Assembly (NCBI GenBank): GCA_035532755.1
Contig: DATKQI010000310.1
Span: 1 to 43,313 of the forward strand
Direction of reading: 5' to 3'
Length of the DNA: 43,313 bases
Source: DATKQI01 sp035532755
GTDB taxonomy: Bacteria > Pseudomonadota > Alphaproteobacteria > Acetobacterales > Acetobacteraceae
The position numbers and the translations under genes are program-made. Position 1 is the stretch's first letter. Each line of letters starts with the position of its first letter. A model generated the notes under the pieces. The model did no database searches. It worked only from the letters and a program-made list of their open reading frames with translations, and was not told the origin of the DNA. Positions 23,789 to 32,594 of the stretch are shown here, one piece after another.

Positions 23789-25834
23789 CTACAGATCCTT
23801 GCCCAGCCGCAACGCGTCGAACACGCCCGCATGGACGTTGCGGCTGGCCACTGCGTCGCCGATCCGGAACAGACGGAATTTCCCCTCCGGGTTGCGGCTG
23901 ATCGTCTGCGGTCGGCCGCCGAGCAGGGCCTTGTAATCCACCTCGCCGAGGTTGACCGAGAGCGGCTTCAGCGCGTCGTACAGATCCGTCACCGGCAGCG
24001 TGCCGTGCTCTACCACCACCTGGTCCACCCGCCGCTCCCGCCGCTCCGGGCCGTGGTCGCTGCCGATGGTCGCGATCAGCGCGTTGCCGTCACGGCGAAC
24101 GGCCATCAGGCGGGAGTGGATGGTGATGCGGACGTCGTGCTTATGGAACGCCTTAGCGTAGAGTGTGTGGTTCAGCCCGCCGATCTCGGCGGCGAAATAG
24201 CGCTCGGGGGTGACGATCTCCACCTTCGACCCGGCATCGGCCAGGAACTCGGCGGCTTGCAGGCCGGGGTGGGCGGCGTTGTCGTCGAACACGAGCACGT
24301 TCTCGCCGGGCTTCACCTCGCCCGAGAGGATCTCCCAGCTCGTGGTGACGAGGTCGGACCCGGTTTCGAGGAACTCGGTGTTGGGCAGGCCGCCGGTGGC
24401 GACGAACACCACATCCGGCGCCTCGGCCAGCACATCCTCCGCTTCGGCCCAGGTGTTGAAGCGCATCGTCACGCCGTGCCTGGCAAGCTGCTCCATCCGC
24501 CAATCGACGATGCCGATCATCTCCTTCCGTCGCGGCAGGCGGGTGGCGAGCAGAAGCTGCCCGCCGGGCTTCTCCGTCGCCTCCAGCACCGTGACGGCGT
24601 GGCCGCGTTCGGCCGCCACGCGGGCGGCTTCCAGCCCGGCCGGGCCGGCGCCGACCACCACGACCTTCTTCTTCGCGCCCTCGGTGCGCACGATCACCTG
24701 CGGCATGGTGGCCTCGCGCCCCGTGGCCGCGTTGTGGATGCACACTGCGTCCTTGCCCTCATAGATGCGGTCGAGACAGTAGGTGGCACCGACGCAGGGG
24801 CGGATGTCCGCCTCGCGGCCTTCCATGATCTTGCGCACGATATGCGGGTCGGCGATGTGCGCGCGTGTCATCCCCACCATGTCGAGCTTGCCTTCCGCCA
24901 CCGCGTGGCGCGCGGTCGCCACATCGGCGATGCGCGCGGCGTGGAAGGTGGGGAACTTCGTCGCGGCGCGCACCTCGCCGACGAAATCAAGATGCGGGGC
25001 GGAGGGTGTGCCCTGGATCGGGATCACCTTCTGCAACCCGGCATCGGTCTCGATATGGCCGCGGATGATATTGAGGAAATCGACCTGGCCGGAAGCGACG
25101 AGGCGGCGGGCGATCTCCAGCCCTTCCTCACGCGAGAGCCCGATCGTCCAGTCCTCGTCGGCCACCATGCGGATGCCGACGATGAATTTCTCGCCCACCG
25201 CCTTGCGAACCGCATCGAGGATCTGGAAGGTGAAGCGCAGGCGGTTGTCCAGGCTGCCGCCGTAGTTGTCGGTGCGCTTGTTGGTGGCCGGAGACCAGAA
25301 CTGGTCGATCAGGTGGCCGTAGGCGTCGAACTCGATGCCGTCGAGGCCGGCTGCCTGCATGCGCTGGGCGGCAGCGGCATAGTCGGCCACGATGCGCTCG
25401 ATATCCCAGGTCTCGGCCTCTTTCGGGAAGGAACGGTGAGCGGGTTCGCGGATCGGCGAGGGGGCGAGGACGGGCAGCCAGTCGTCGGAGCTGAAGCCGG
25501 TGCGGCGGCCCATGTGGGTGAGCTGGATCATCACCGCCGCACCGTGCTCATGGCATTCGTCGGCGAGCTTCCTCATCCAGCCCACGATCTCGTCGCGATA
25601 GGCCAGCAGGTTGCCGAACGCCGGCGGGCTGTCCGGAGAAACGACGGCGGAACCCGCCGTCATGGTCAGCGCGATGCCGCCCTTTGCCTTCTCCACATGA
25701 TACAGTCGGTAGCGGTCCTTCGGCATGCCGTCCTCCCCGTAGGAAGGCTCATGCGAGGTGCTCATGATCCGGTTGCGCAGCGTGAGGTGCTTCAGCTGGA
25801 AGGGCTGCAGCAGCGGGTCCTTGGAGTCGGGCAT
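23789..25834 (-). CDS. dgcA: NADH:flavin oxidoreductase, dimethylglycine demethylase DgcA type
   Basis: A 681-residue protein of the trimethylamine dehydrogenase/old yellow enzyme class. Residues 1-340 form the FMN barrel (MIQLTHMGRR, FDAYGHLIDQFWSPATNKRTDNYGG in part), and residues 392 onward form a dinucleotide-binding part (VVVVGAGPAGLEAARVA). Between them the cluster region has Cys347, Cys353 and Cys365 with Ala350 where trimethylamine dehydrogenase has its second cysteine. DgcA removes a methyl group from dimethylglycine; relatives (Stc2/HpbA-linked) act on N-methylproline. AGGAA precedes the ATG at 25834. It is divergent from soxBDAG. No dgcB or etf genes are in the window. Confidence 0.8.
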   Translation of the reverse strand: MPDSKDPLLQPFQLKHLTLRNRIMSTSHEPSYGEDGMPKDRYRLYHVEKAKGGIALTMTAGSAVVSPDSPPAFGNLLAYRDEIVGWMRKLADECHEHGAAVMIQLTHMGRRTGFSSDDWLPVLAPSPIREPAHRSFPKEAETWDIERIVADYAAAAQRMQAAGLDGIEFDAYGHLIDQFWSPATNKRTDNYGGSLDNRLRFTFQILDAVRKAVGEKFIVGIRMVADEDWTIGLSREEGLEIARRLVASGQVDFLNIIRGHIETDAGLQKVIPIQGTPSAPHLDFVGEVRAATKFPTFHAARIADVATARHAVAEGKLDMVGMTRAHIADPHIVRKIMEGREADIRPCVGATYCLDRIYEGKDAVCIHNAATGREATMPQVIVRTEGAKKKVVVVGAGPAGLEAARVAAERGHAVTVLEATEKPGGQLLLATRLPRRKEMIGIVDWRMEQLARHGVTMRFNTWAEAEDVLAEAPDVVFVATGGLPNTEFLETGSDLVTTSWEILSGEVKPGENVLVFDDNAAHPGLQAAEFLADAGSKVEIVTPERYFAAEIGGLNHTLYAKAFHKHDVRITIHSRLMAVRRDGNALIATIGSDHGPERRERRVDQVVVEHGTLPVTDLYDALKPLSVNLGEVDYKALLGGRPQTISRNPEGKFRLFRIGDAVASRNVHAGVFDALRLGKDL

Positions 25835-25964
25835 CGTGCGTGTTCCTGTCGGTCGGCGCGGGCGGCGCAGCATGGCACCGGCCGGGCACGCGGTCATCAG
25901 CCTCGCATCATCGCCGTGCGCCGGGCGGGCCGCTTGGATGGATCGGTCGGCGGTATTGAACGGA

Positions 25965-25978
25965 TACGACAGAACAGG
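25965..25978 (-). promoter_or_regulatory. TCTGTCGTA motif in the dgcA-soxB divergent gap
   Basis: The 242-bp gap between dgcA (start 25834) and soxB (start 26077) holds one copy of the motif found twice before gbcA: ACGACAGAACAGG on the plus strand, TCTGTCGTA on the minus strand. It is about 130 bases before dgcA and 100 before soxB, fitting a shared control site. Nothing else in this gap stood out. Confidence 0.4.
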
Positions 25979-26076
25979 GGCGGCGGAATGTCGGATGCAT
26001 TCAATCGAACCGGCGTTCGTGTTCTTGCCGCGTGCCGGGTGCGAGTGGATGATGCCGCTGCGGTCGGAGTGGGTCG

Positions 26077-27327
26077 ATGCAGAAGTTTTCCGCCTTTTCA
26101 TTACTGCGCGGGGCGCTGGGCGGCCATCGCGGCTGGCAGCCGCAATGGCGCAGCCCGGAGCCGAAGCCGGCGTACGACGTGCTGATCATCGGCGGCGGCG
26201 GGCACGGGCTGGCGACCGCATACTATCTCGCGAAGGAGCATGGGCTGCGCAACGTCGGGGTGCTGGAGAAGGGCTGGATTGGCGGCGGCAACACCGGGCG
26301 CAACACCACGATCATCCGCTCCAACTACCTGTTCGACGAAAGCGCGCGGCTCTACGACCATGCGGTGAAGCTGTGGGAAACGCTGTCGCAGACGCTGAAC
26401 TACAACGTGATGTTCTCCCCGCGCGGGGTGATGATGCTGGCGCACACCGTCCACGATGTGCAGGTGTTCCAGCGCCATGTGCACGCGAACCGGCTGAACG
26501 GCGTGGACAACGAATGGTTGGATGCCGCCCAGGCCCGCGCCTTCTGCCCGCCGCTCAACACCGACAATCTGCGCTATCCGGTGCTGGGGGCGGCGTTGCA
26601 GCGGCGCGGAGGCGTGGCGCGGCACGACGCGGTGGCCTGGGGCTATGCCCGGGCGGCCGATGCGCTGGGCGTGGACATCATCCAGAATTGCGAGGTGAAG
26701 GCGATCCGCCGCGGTGCGGACGGCATGGTGACCGGGGTGGAAACCTCGCGCGGGCCGATCGCGGCGCGCAAGATCGGCGTGGTGGCGGCGGGCAATACCT
26801 CCGTGGTGATGGGCATGGCCGGCGTGCGGATGCCCCTGGAGAGCTACCCGTTGCAGGCCCTGGTGTCGGAACCGGTGAAGCCGGTGGTGCCGTGCGTGGT
26901 GATGTCCAACACCATCCACGCCTATGTCAGCCAGTCCGACAAGGGTGAGCTGGTGATCGGCGCGGGCACCGATTCCTATGTGTCCTACACCCAGCGCGGC
27001 GCGCTGCACGTGGTGAACCACACGCTGGAGGCGATCTGCGAGCTGTTCCCCGCCTTCCGCCGGCTGCGGATGCTGCGCAACTGGGGCGGCATCGTCGATG
27101 TCACGCCCGATCGTTCGCCGATCATCAGCCTCACCCCCGTGCCTGGCCTGTTCGTGAATTGCGGCTGGGGCACCGGCGGGTTCAAGGCGACCCCGGGTTC
27201 GGGTCATGTGTTCGCCCACACCATCGCGCGGAACGAGCCGCACCCGATCAATGCGCCGTTCGCCCTGCAACGCTTCCGTGACGGGCGGCTGATCGACGAA
27301 GCCGCCGCCGCGGCCGTGAGCCATTGA
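26077..27327 (+). CDS. soxB: Sarcosine oxidase beta subunit
   Basis: A 416-residue FAD-dependent subunit of heterotetrameric sarcosine oxidase. The dinucleotide motif VLIIGGGGHGLATAYYL is near residue 35, followed by GWIGGGNTGRNTTIIRSNY, where the N-terminal flavin site lies. GGVARHDAVAWGY puts His183 in the place expected for the histidine that binds FMN covalently in this family. The enzyme oxidises sarcosine to glycine, passing the one-carbon unit to tetrahydrofolate and giving peroxide. First of four genes, soxBDAG, with gaps or overlaps under 11 bases. Confidence 0.93.
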   Translation: MQKFSAFSLLRGALGGHRGWQPQWRSPEPKPAYDVLIIGGGGHGLATAYYLAKEHGLRNVGVLEKGWIGGGNTGRNTTIIRSNYLFDESARLYDHAVKLWETLSQTLNYNVMFSPRGVMMLAHTVHDVQVFQRHVHANRLNGVDNEWLDAAQARAFCPPLNTDNLRYPVLGAALQRRGGVARHDAVAWGYARAADALGVDIIQNCEVKAIRRGADGMVTGVETSRGPIAARKIGVVAAGNTSVVMGMAGVRMPLESYPLQALVSEPVKPVVPCVVMSNTIHAYVSQSDKGELVIGAGTDSYVSYTQRGALHVVNHTLEAICELFPAFRRLRMLRNWGGIVDVTPDRSPIISLTPVPGLFVNCGWGTGGFKATPGSGHVFAHTIARNEPHPINAPFALQRFRDGRLIDEAAAAAVSH

Positions 27328-27337
27328 GGGCCATGCC

Positions 27338-27619
27338 ATGCTGCTGATCCCCTGCCCGCATTGCGGCCCGCGCGCCGAGATCGAGTTCCGCAACGGCGGC
27401 GAGGCGCATCTGACACGCCCGGCCGATCCCGCGTCGCTGAGTGACGACGAGTGGGCGGCGTTCCTGTTCATGCGCACCAACGTGAAGGGCGTGTTCGCCG
27501 AGCGCTGGCGGCACGTGCATGGCTGCGGGCGGTTCTTCAACGTATTGCGCGACACCAGGACCGACCGCATCCTGCGCGCCTATCCGGCCGGCACGCCGCG
27601 TCCGGCGGAGGGAGCGTGA
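27338..27619 (+). CDS. soxD: Sarcosine oxidase delta subunit
   Basis: A 93-residue protein starting MLLIPCPHCGPRAEIEF, with the CPHC pair and the later HGC (WRHVHGCGRFFNVLRDT) that bind zinc in SoxD. The small subunit is needed to assemble the heterotetramer. Its stop overlaps the soxA start by one base (TGATG at 27617-27621). Confidence 0.93.
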   Translation: MLLIPCPHCGPRAEIEFRNGGEAHLTRPADPASLSDDEWAAFLFMRTNVKGVFAERWRHVHGCGRFFNVLRDTRTDRILRAYPAGTPRPAEGA

Positions 27620-30609
27620 TGCGCACCCCATCCGGCGGCAGGATCGACCGCGCGCGCCCGCTGCGGTTCCGGTTCGACGGCCGCGCACTGAACGGTTGCG
27701 CCGGAGACACGCTGGCTTCCGCGCTGCTCGCAAACGGGATTCACCTGGTCGGCCGCTCCTTTAAATACCATCGCCCGCGCGGAATCATGGCGGCCGGGGC
27801 GGACGAGCCGAACGCGCTGGTGACGGTGGCGCGCGATGCGGCGCGGCACACGCCCAACCTGCGCGCGACCCAGGTGGAGCTGTACGAAGGTCTGGCGGCC
27901 GAGAGCCAGAATCGCTGGCCCTCGCTCGCCTTCGACACTGCGGCGGTGAACGACCTGATCTCCCCGTTGCTGCCGGCCGGATTCTACTACAAGACCTTCA
28001 TGTGGCCGCCGCGCGCCTGGCACCGGCTGTATGAGCCGAAGATCCGCGCGATGGCCGGCCTCGGCCGCGCCGCGGAGTTGCCGGACCCGGATCGCTATGC
28101 CCAGCGCTACGCGCATTGCGACGTGCTGGTGGTCGGCACCGGCCCGGCCGGGCTGGCCGCAGCACTTGCCGCCGCCGCCGCGGGCGCGCGCGTGGTGCTG
28201 TGCGACGAGCAGGCGGAACCCGGCGGCTCCCTGCTGGCCGAGCCGCATGCAACGATCGAGGGACAGCCGGCGCAGGCCTGGCTTGCCGAGGCGCTGCGCC
28301 AGATCGGTGCGTCCGGACGGGTGCGGCTGCTGCCGCGCACCACCGCTTTCGGCTATTTCCCGCACAACATGATCGGGCTGCTGCAGCGGATCACCGACCA
28401 TCTGCCCACCCCCGGGCCGGACCTGCCGCGCGAGGTTCTGTGGCAGGTGCGCGCGAAGCAGGTTGTGCTGGCGGCCGGCGCCATCGAGCGGCCGCTGGTG
28501 TTCCCCGGCAACGACCGGCCTGGGATCATGCTGGCGGATGCGGGGCGGACGTATCTCAACCGCTACGGCGTGCGGCCGGGGCAGACCGTGGTCGTGGCGA
28601 CAGCGCATGATGCCGCCTATCAGGCCGCGCTCGATCTGGCGGCGGCGGGCGTGCGGATCGCGCTGATTGCCGATCTGCGGCGGGAGGCGGAAGGGGTGCT
28701 GCCACAGGCTGCCCGTGCCGCCGGGCTGCCGGTTTCGGTGCGGACGGTCATCACCGGCACCAACGGGCGGCTGCGCATCAGCGCGGCCCGCACCGGGCAT
28801 GTCGAGGGCGACGGCAGCGTGAGCGCGCGCGACGCAGTGCCCTGCGACGCACTGCTGATGTCCGGCGGGTTCACCCCCAGCATTCACCTGTTCTCCCAGT
28901 CGCGCGGCGCGTTGCGCTTCGATCGCGACCTCGCCGCCTATCTGCCCGATGCGCCGGCCGAGGCGGTGCATTGCGCCGGGGCTTGCGCCGGCATCTTCGG
29001 CCTGGGTGCGGTGCTGGAGAGCGGCTATCGCGCCGGGGCGGAAGCGGCCGTGGCGGCCGGGCATGGCGCCGCGCCGGCACGCGCCATGCCGGTGGATGCG
29101 GCGGTGGAGGCGACAGGCGGGTTTCTTGGCCAGGTACCGCAGGCGATAGCCGGGCGCGGGCGGGCCTTCGTCGATTTCCAGAACGACGTGACGGCGAAGG
29201 ATCTGAAGCTCGCCGTGCGCGAGGGCTTCCAGTCGGTCGAGCATGTGAAGCGCTACACCACCACCGGCATGGCGACGGACCAGGGCAAGACGTCGAACAT
29301 GAACGCGCTCGGCATTCTGTCGGACACGCTCGGCCGGCCGATCCCGCAGATCGGGCTGACCACGTTCCGCATGCCCTACACGCCGGTGACGTTCGGTGCC
29401 TTCGCCGGCCATGCCCGTGGCGCGCAGTTCGATCCGGTGCGACGGACGCCGATCCATCCCGCCGCGGAGGCCGCGGGGGCGGTGTTCGAGGATGTGGGCA
29501 CCTGGAAGCGCGCGCGGTATTTCCCGCATGGCGGCGAGGGCATGCACGCGGCGGTCAACCGCGAATGCCTCGCGGTGCGCAATGGCGTGGGGATGTTCGA
29601 TGCCACCACCCTTGGCAAGATCGAGGTGGTGGGGCCGGACGCGGCGGAGTTCCTGGAGCGGCTCTACGTCAATCCCTGGGCCAAGCTCGCGCCCGGGCGC
29701 TGTCGGTACGGGCTGCTGCTGCGCGAGGACGGCAGCATCATGGATGACGGCGTGGTGGGGCGGGTGGCGCCCGATCGCTTCCATCTGACCACCACCACCG
29801 GCGGCGCGCCCGCGGTGATGGCGATGATGGAAGATTACCGCCAGACCGAATGGCCGGAGCTGAACGTGTGGCTCACCTCCGTCACCGAGCAATGGGCGGT
29901 GGTGGCGGTGCAGGGGCCGCGCGCGCGGGAGGTGCTGGCCCCGCTGGTCGAGGGTATCGACATCTCCGCAAGCACGATGCCGCATATGAGCCTGCGGGAC
30001 GGGTCGATCGGCGGCATTCCCTGCCGGCTGTTCCGGGTGAGCTTCAGCGGCGAGCTCGGCTTCGAGGTGAACGTACCCGCCAACCACGGCCGCGCGCTGT
30101 GGGAGATGATCGGGCAGGCCGGCGCGGCGCACGGCATCGTGCCCTACGGCACCGAGACGATGCACGTGCTGCGCGCCGAGAAGGGGTACGTGATCGTCGG
30201 CCAGGACACCGACGGCACGGTGAGCCTGGACGATGCGGGCCTCGCCTGGGCGATCGGCAAGAACAAGCGGGATTTCGTGGGCAAGCGCTCGCTCGCCCGG
30301 CCGGACATGCAGAGGGCGGACCGCAAGCAGTTCGTCGGCCTGCTGACGGAGGACCCGGCCGTGGTGCTGGAGGAAGGCGCGCAGATCGTCGCCGACCCGG
30401 CGCAGCCGGTGCCGATGACGATGATCGGACATGTGACGTCCTCGTATTTCTCCGCCGTGCTGGGCCGGTCGATCGCGCTGGCCATGGTGGCGGGTGGGCG
30501 GGCGCGGATGGGCAGCCGGCTGCATGTGCCGATGCCGGGGCGAACGATCGCGGTGACGGTGGCGGCGCCTGTGTTCGTCGATCCGGAGGGGGAGAAGCTG
30601 AATGGCTGA
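27619..30609 (+). CDS. soxA: Sarcosine oxidase alpha subunit
   Basis: A 996-residue subunit. The N-terminal part (LRFRFDGRALNGCAGDTLASAL, in part; SFKYHRPRGIMAAG) is a ferredoxin-like fold without the cluster cysteines, then an NAD-binding domain (VLVVGTGPAGLAAALAAAA), and the C-terminal 400 residues are a glycine-cleavage T-protein (aminomethyltransferase) domain that takes the methylene group to tetrahydrofolate (GEGMHAAVNRECLAVRNGVG, YGTETMHVLRAEKGY). The length is normal for the family. Start at 27619 overlaps soxD; the stop overlaps soxG by 8 bases. Confidence 0.93.
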   Translation: MRTPSGGRIDRARPLRFRFDGRALNGCAGDTLASALLANGIHLVGRSFKYHRPRGIMAAGADEPNALVTVARDAARHTPNLRATQVELYEGLAAESQNRWPSLAFDTAAVNDLISPLLPAGFYYKTFMWPPRAWHRLYEPKIRAMAGLGRAAELPDPDRYAQRYAHCDVLVVGTGPAGLAAALAAAAAGARVVLCDEQAEPGGSLLAEPHATIEGQPAQAWLAEALRQIGASGRVRLLPRTTAFGYFPHNMIGLLQRITDHLPTPGPDLPREVLWQVRAKQVVLAAGAIERPLVFPGNDRPGIMLADAGRTYLNRYGVRPGQTVVVATAHDAAYQAALDLAAAGVRIALIADLRREAEGVLPQAARAAGLPVSVRTVITGTNGRLRISAARTGHVEGDGSVSARDAVPCDALLMSGGFTPSIHLFSQSRGALRFDRDLAAYLPDAPAEAVHCAGACAGIFGLGAVLESGYRAGAEAAVAAGHGAAPARAMPVDAAVEATGGFLGQVPQAIAGRGRAFVDFQNDVTAKDLKLAVREGFQSVEHVKRYTTTGMATDQGKTSNMNALGILSDTLGRPIPQIGLTTFRMPYTPVTFGAFAGHARGAQFDPVRRTPIHPAAEAAGAVFEDVGTWKRARYFPHGGEGMHAAVNRECLAVRNGVGMFDATTLGKIEVVGPDAAEFLERLYVNPWAKLAPGRCRYGLLLREDGSIMDDGVVGRVAPDRFHLTTTTGGAPAVMAMMEDYRQTEWPELNVWLTSVTEQWAVVAVQGPRAREVLAPLVEGIDISASTMPHMSLRDGSIGGIPCRLFRVSFSGELGFEVNVPANHGRALWEMIGQAGAAHGIVPYGTETMHVLRAEKGYVIVGQDTDGTVSLDDAGLAWAIGKNKRDFVGKRSLARPDMQRADRKQFVGLLTEDPAVVLEEGAQIVADPAQPVPMTMIGHVTSSYFSAVLGRSIALAMVAGGRARMGSRLHVPMPGRTIAVTVAAPVFVDPEGEKLNG

Positions 30610-31183
30610 GCGCGCGCCTGCGGCGGAAATCGGCCCGCTCGACGGGCTGCGGATCGACCATGCGGGCACTACGCTCGCCGCCCTGCCGCCGTCCACGCGC
30701 CTCGCGCTGCATGGTGCGGCGGAGCTGGCGGGTGCCGTGGGGGCGACGTTCGGCGTTATGCCGATGCACGAAGCCTGCCGGGCGGCATCATCCGGCGCGC
30801 GGGCGGCGCTGTGGCTGGGACCGGACGAGTGGCTGCTGCTGGCCGAACCGGATGCCGGTGCCGGCATCTTGCAGGCGCTCACCGCCGCGCTGGCCGGGAA
30901 GCCGCACAGCCTCGTGGATGTCAGCCACCGTCAGACCGGCATCGGGCTGGAAGGGCCGGAGGCGCAGGCGGTGTTGAATGCGGGCTGTCCGCTCGATCTC
31001 GATCCTGCCGTCTTTCCGCAGGGCAGCTGCACCCGTACCGTGTTCGCCCGCGCCGAGATCACGTTGTGGCGCACCGGCGCGGAGAGCTTCCGCATCGACG
31101 TGCTGCGCTCGTTCGCGCCCTATCTGTGGCAATTGCTGGAAGAGGCACTGCGCGAGGCGGCCGCCGCATCCGTTTCCGGCTGA
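30602..31183 (+). CDS. soxG: Sarcosine oxidase gamma subunit
   Basis: A 193-residue protein of the SoxG family, related to aminomethyltransferase C-terminal folds: LWLGPDEWLLLAEP, LVDVSHRQTGIGLEGPEAQAVLNAGCPLDL and FPQGSCTRTVFARAEITLWR (in part) are typical. It completes the heterotetramer. The ATG at 30602 lies inside soxA. The stop is 4 bases from the converging fliP stop, leaving no room for a standard terminator. Confidence 0.9.
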   Translation: MAERAPAAEIGPLDGLRIDHAGTTLAALPPSTRLALHGAAELAGAVGATFGVMPMHEACRAASSGARAALWLGPDEWLLLAEPDAGAGILQALTAALAGKPHSLVDVSHRQTGIGLEGPEAQAVLNAGCPLDLDPAVFPQGSCTRTVFARAEITLWRTGAESFRIDVLRSFAPYLWQLLEEALREAAAASVSG

Positions 31184-31187
31184 TCCG

Positions 31188-31955
31188 TCAGGGATGCAGC
31201 GGGGCGAAGCTCTGCACCAGACTGCCCGCAACCAGCCGCCAGCCATCCACCATCACGAAGAAGATCAGCTTGAACGGCAGCGAGACGGCGGTGGGCGGCA
31301 GCATCATCATGCCCAGGCTCATCAGCACGGACGACACCACCATGTCGATCACCAGGAATGGCAGGTAGAGCAGGAACCCCATCTCGAACGCCCGGCGCAA
31401 TTCGCCGATCATGAAGGCTGGGATCAGCGCGCGCCAGGGCGTGGCCTCAGGTGTGGCCGGCGGCGGCAGACGCGCGATATGCAGGAACAACTGCAAATCA
31501 TGCGGGCGCAGATTGGCGAGCATGAAGCGACGGAACGGTTCGGCGGTCAGCCGCAGCCCCTCCAGCGTGCCCACGTGGCCTTCGTTCATCGGCAGCAGGC
31601 CGGTCTGCCAGGCCTGATGCAGCACGGGCTGCATGACGAAGAAGGTGAGGAACAAGGCGAGTCCGATCAGCACCATGTTGGGCGGCGTGCCCTGCGCGCC
31701 GATCGCGCTGCGCAGCAGCGACAGCACGATGACGATGCGGGTGAAGGCCGTCACCATCACCAGCAGGCTGGGCGCGAGGGAGAGTGCGGTCAGCAGGGCG
31801 ACGAGCTGCACGATCCGGCTGGTGGCCCCGGCCTGACTCGCGCCACCGAGATCGATGCTGACCGCCTGGGCGTGGGCCAGCACGGGGCAGACCAGCAGTG
31901 CCAGAAGAACCAGCCCGAATCGCCCGATCATCTTCGTTTGCGCCGCTCGATTCAT
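31188..31955 (-). CDS. fliP: Flagellar type III export protein FliP
   Basis: A 255-residue membrane protein of the flagellar export gate. It has a cleavable signal (LVLLALLVCPVLAHA), then FliP landmarks: LVMVTAFTRIVIVLSLLR, GTPPNMVLIGLALFLTFFVM, AFMIGELRRAFEMGFLLYLPFLVIDMVV and SLGMMMLPP. The start at 31955 overlaps the fliO stop (ATGA); an ATG at 31931 just before the signal is an alternative. With fliO and a small gene it forms a minus-strand operon divergent from flgB. Confidence 0.95.
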   Translation of the reverse strand: MNRAAQTKMIGRFGLVLLALLVCPVLAHAQAVSIDLGGASQAGATSRIVQLVALLTALSLAPSLLVMVTAFTRIVIVLSLLRSAIGAQGTPPNMVLIGLALFLTFFVMQPVLHQAWQTGLLPMNEGHVGTLEGLRLTAEPFRRFMLANLRPHDLQLFLHIARLPPPATPEATPWRALIPAFMIGELRRAFEMGFLLYLPFLVIDMVVSSVLMSLGMMMLPPTAVSLPFKLIFFVMVDGWRLVAGSLVQSFAPLHP

Positions 31956-32233
31956 GGCGGCGTTTCCGGCCGATCCGGCAGCCAGCCCAGCACGACATCC
32001 TGCGCCCCGCCCGTCATCAGCAGCACGCGCCGCCCCTCGCAGCCGACCAGCAGCAGGCGGCGACGGGTATCGACGGCCAGCACCTCCTGAACCGACAGCC
32101 GGCGGGCCGCGCCCGGGCGTGGCGTGAACCGGCCCCATCCGACGATGCGTCCGGCGAGCCAGATCAGCCCGATCACGGCAGCCAGGGTGAGGGCAGCCGG
32201 AAGCAGGGAGCCGGGAGAATCGAACATCCTCAT
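31952..32233 (-). CDS. fliO: Flagellar biosynthesis protein FliO
   Basis: A 93-residue protein with one N-terminal membrane helix (LLPAALTLAAVIGLIWLAG) and a cytoplasmic part with LSVQEVLAVDTRRRLLLVGCEGRRVLLMTGG, the pattern of FliO. FliO helps assemble FliP in the export gate. The ATG at 32233 overlaps the stop of the upstream small gene; another ATG at 32227 follows closely. The call rests on the pattern and on the place directly before fliP. Confidence 0.8.
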   Translation of the reverse strand: MRMFDSPGSLLPAALTLAAVIGLIWLAGRIVGWGRFTPRPGAARRLSVQEVLAVDTRRRLLLVGCEGRRVLLMTGGAQDVVLGWLPDRPETPP

Positions 32234-32514
32234 GGGCGCAGCGCCGCGGCAAGCCCATCCAGTTCCGCGAGCAGATGGGCCAGCACCGGCCGCAGCGCAC
32301 GCCCCGGTTCTGCCGGAAGGTTGAGCGCGAAGGTACACAGCCGGCCGATCCGCTCGTCAAGCCCGGCCAGATCGACCGGCCGCCCTTGCTCGGCCAGCGC
32401 GCGGGCGATCCGCAAGATGCCCGACAGCGCGTTGGCCTGAACCTGAGCTTCATTGGCGGCCAGATCGGCGGCGGTGAAATCAAAACCCGGGCGGCCATCG
32501 GAGAGAAGGGTCAT
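32230..32514 (-). CDS. Hypothetical protein in flagellar operon
   Basis: A 94-residue helical protein (MTLLSDGRPGFDF, then ANEAQVQANALSGILRIARALAEQG, in part, and AHLLAELDGLAAALRP) that I do not recognise. It has no membrane segment and no FliN-like motif. The ATG at 32514 is chosen as it begins a plausible domain; an ATG at 32523 is also open, and neither has a clear ribosome-binding site. It is coupled to fliO by an ATGA overlap, so it is probably a small cytoplasmic factor of flagellar assembly, perhaps a chaperone-like helical protein (inference). Confidence 0.6.
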   Translation of the reverse strand: MTLLSDGRPGFDFTAADLAANEAQVQANALSGILRIARALAEQGRPVDLAGLDERIGRLCTFALNLPAEPGRALRPVLAHLLAELDGLAAALRP

Positions 32515-32594
32515 GCACGCCATTGCATCGCAGGCGTGTTACCAAGTCCTTTCCCGATGGGATGATGCCGGCGGAAAATTGCATCGGCACGGCG

